This document shows positions 7,374 through 8,565 of a DNA stretch of 8,565 nt, piece by piece. Both the position numbers and the translations under genes were made by a program. The stretch spans positions 1 through 8,565 of the forward strand of contig JAGCTA010000044.1 in the NCBI GenBank assembly GCA_017963875.1, read 5' to 3'. The notes beneath the pieces are model-generated. The model made no database searches, was not told the DNA's origin, and was given only the letters and a program-made list of their open reading frames with translations. Positions within the stretch are counted from its first letter, which is position 1, and each line of letters starts with the position of its first letter. Origin of the DNA: Victivallales bacterium (GTDB taxonomy: Bacteria > Verrucomicrobiota > Lentisphaeria > Oligosphaerales > Oligosphaeraceae).

Positions 7374-8399
7374 CTAGCCAGTCATCAGAGAATACAGCAT
7401 GGCATTGGCCATCTCGACGGACTTGATGCCCTCTTCCGCTGGCGCAATCAGTTTTTCTCCGTTGAGAATCGCATTGACGAAATTCTTTCTGATGCCATTA
7501 TGCTGCTCGCCGTTCCCGCTGACTGGAATGTCGATATTCCAGACTTCTGGACGGCCGAAGGAGTTTGGAGTCTCCCTGCTGAAGACATCCGCTGGAATTT
7601 CATTTCTCGTGAAGGTCAGTTTGCCTCCTTCATTGACAAGTCTGCCGCGGTCGCCGATGATTTCCAGGCGGTTTGTTCCTGGTGCCTCGCCAGTCGTCGT
7701 GACAAAAACGCCTGTCGCGCCGTTGGCGTACTCGAACAATGCGGTGCAATCATCTTCGACTTCAATGTCGTGGTACTTTCCAAGGCCGCCAATCGCCGTG
7801 ACAGCGGTAGGCATGCCGCAAATCCACTGGAAGAGGTCCAGGTTATGCGGACACTGGTTGAAGAGGACACCGCCGCCCTCGCCTGCCCACGTCGCACGCC
7901 AACCGCCTGAACGATAGTATGCCTCAGAACGGAACCATGTGGTGATGATCCAGTTGGTACGGCGGATTGTCCCAAGTTCGCCGTCCTCGACAAGTTTCTT
8001 CATTTTGATGAAATGAGGGTCGGTGCGCTGGTTGAACATGGCGCAGAACACGAGTTCTGGATGCGCATTGTGTGCGTCAATCAGCCGCTGTGCATCCGCC
8101 TTGTGGACGGAAATCGGCTTCTCCGTGCAGACATGGATGCCATTGTTCAAGGCATCAATGCCGATGGTCGTGTGGAAGTAATGCGGTGTCGCGATGATGA
8201 TGGCATCGACTTCGCCGCTCCGAATCATTTCAGCGCTGTCAGTGAAGCCTTTAGCATTCGGGAATTTCTTCAGTTTCTCGGCATCGATGTCACAGATGGC
8301 CGCCAACTCGCAGTTCGGGATGAGACCTTTTGAAATCGAATCGCAATGGCTTGACCCCATGACTCCGATTCCGACGACACCCATACGTACTTTATCCAT
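7374..8399 (-). CDS. Gfo/Idh/MocA family NAD(P)-dependent oxidoreductase, ends early at an amber codon
   Basis: The 341-residue cytoplasmic protein has the Rossmann nucleotide-binding motif GIGVMG (10-15), a CDID strand end (36-39) that may contact the cofactor ribose, the family EKP motif (93-95, whose lysine is catalytic in relatives), and GGGVLFNQCPHNLD (175-188) with the conserved histidine H185. These enzymes oxidise or reduce sugars, inositols and sugar acids, and some use the NAD cofactor for glycoside cleavage; the substrate here is unknown. The start at ATG 8399 has a good GGAG ribosome-binding site 8 bases upstream. The frame stops at TAG 7374-7376 right after LMTG, where relatives continue, and the missing tail is intact downstream. 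The truncated protein keeps all catalytic motifs and loses only the last strand and helix, so it may still fold. It is the first complete gene of the minus-strand pair with the DUF4838 gene. Confidence 0.92.
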   Translation of the reverse strand: MDKVRMGVVGIGVMGSSHCDSISKGLIPNCELAAICDIDAEKLKKFPNAKGFTDSAEMIRSGEVDAIIIATPHYFHTTIGIDALNNGIHVCTEKPISVHKADAQRLIDAHNAHPELVFCAMFNQRTDPHFIKMKKLVEDGELGTIRRTNWIITTWFRSEAYYRSGGWRATWAGEGGGVLFNQCPHNLDLFQWICGMPTAVTAIGGLGKYHDIEVEDDCTALFEYANGATGVFVTTTGEAPGTNRLEIIGDRGRLVNEGGKLTFTRNEIPADVFSRETPNSFGRPEVWNIDIPVSGNGEQHNGIRKNFVNAILNGEKLIAPAEEGIKSVEMANAMLYSLMTG

Positions 8400-8407
8400 G
8401 TTTATGA

Positions 8408-8411
8408 CTCC
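8408..8411 (-). promoter_or_regulatory. Shine-Dalgarno site of the oxidoreductase
   Basis: The minus strand reads GGAG with 8 bases between it and the ATG at 8399. It is the only strong ribosome-binding site in front of a gene in this window and supports the chosen start. Confidence 0.75.
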
Positions 8412-8460
8412 ATTCTTATTTTGGGTTGAAAATGTGAAAACAAAATCCTAACTTATTGAA

Positions 8461-8506
8461 ATAATAGCCTGAATAGTCCTAATAAATTCCTCTGGGCAGA
8501 ATTCAA
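8461..8506 (-). promoter_or_regulatory. Weak candidate promoter elements upstream of the oxidoreductase
   Basis: On the minus strand TTGAAT (8506-8501) and TATTAG (8484-8479) are separated by 16 bases, with four of six matches each to the sigma-70 consensus. A second -10-like TATTAT lies at 8466-8461 without a good -35. The AT-rich stretch also has an inverted repeat TTATT-GA-AATAA (8453-8464). Matches this weak arise by chance in AT-rich DNA. Confidence 0.2.
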
Positions 8507-8525
8507 CCATTCGACCAGCAGTCAA

Positions 8526-8564
8526 TCAGAAAAGTTTAAGCAATTCGCCAGCCTGCTGCAAGCC
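8526..8564 (-). CDS. Possible 3' end of an upstream minus-strand gene
   Basis: At the right edge one minus-strand frame reads GLQQAGELLKLF and stops at TGA 8526-8528. The residues look like an ordinary C-terminal helix and the position suits a gene upstream of the oxidoreductase, but 12 codons are too few to identify it or to be sure it is coding. Confidence 0.25.
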   Translation of the reverse strand, partial: GLQQAGELLKLF

Positions 8565-8565
8565 G

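Noticed and set aside
7374..7376. General reassignment of TAG as a sense codon in this organism
   Set aside because: The U32 and GDT1 genes both terminate at TAG at natural protein ends, so a local mutation or error at this site is simpler.
7399..7917. 172-codon and 136-codon plus-strand open frames opposite the oxidoreductase
   Set aside because: The minus-strand protein has all family motifs across this stretch, and the plus-strand translations show no domain or ribosome site.
8463..8485. Short imperfect direct repeat (ATAGCCTGA / ATAGTCCTA) upstream of the oxidoreductase as an operator array
   Set aside because: Only two imperfect 9-base copies in AT-rich sequence; too short and degenerate to distinguish from chance.

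Overview
The window reads as part of a bacterial chromosome. It is gene-dense with moderate GC, and I see no phage, insertion-sequence, CRISPR, rRNA or tRNA signal. A very long secreted DUF4838 protein with CBM9-like modules sits directly behind a Gfo/Idh/MocA oxidoreductase, and there is also a long RlhA-type U32 protein with an extra C-terminal domain. Together these suggest the PVC group, most likely Lentisphaerota or Kiritimatiellota. That placement rests on family knowledge and was not computed.

Positions 1-3771 hold a plus-strand run of four tightly spaced genes. They are a U32 peptidase/hydroxylase-type protein cut by the left edge, a membrane phosphoglycosyl transferase starting 3 bases after it, the tRNA t6A factor TsaB, and a half-size UPF0016/GDT1 cation transporter. 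The run looks like a mixed housekeeping operon: RNA modification (U32 by analogy with RlhA, and TsaB), surface glycan priming, and Mn/Ca homeostasis.

Positions 3811-8399 hold a minus-strand pair convergent with the first run. The promoter-proximal gene is an NAD(P)-dependent Gfo/Idh/MocA oxidoreductase. The distal gene is a 1141-residue exported DUF4838 protein with glucuronidase-like architecture. A plausible division of labour is that the exported protein binds or cuts a glycan outside the cytoplasm, and the oxidoreductase handles a released sugar or sugar acid inside. The substrate cannot be read from the sequence.

The most notable observation is that the oxidoreductase frame stops at an amber codon (7374-7376). 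The same frame continues for 40 more codons with a family-like C-terminal tail and ends at a TGA 14 bases before the DUF4838 start. This looks like a single-base nonsense change, or a sequencing error, in a gene of about 382 codons. Readthrough is a less likely alternative. The U32 and GDT1 genes both end in TAG, so general recoding of TAG is unlikely.

I did not find a convincing new defence or mobile system here.
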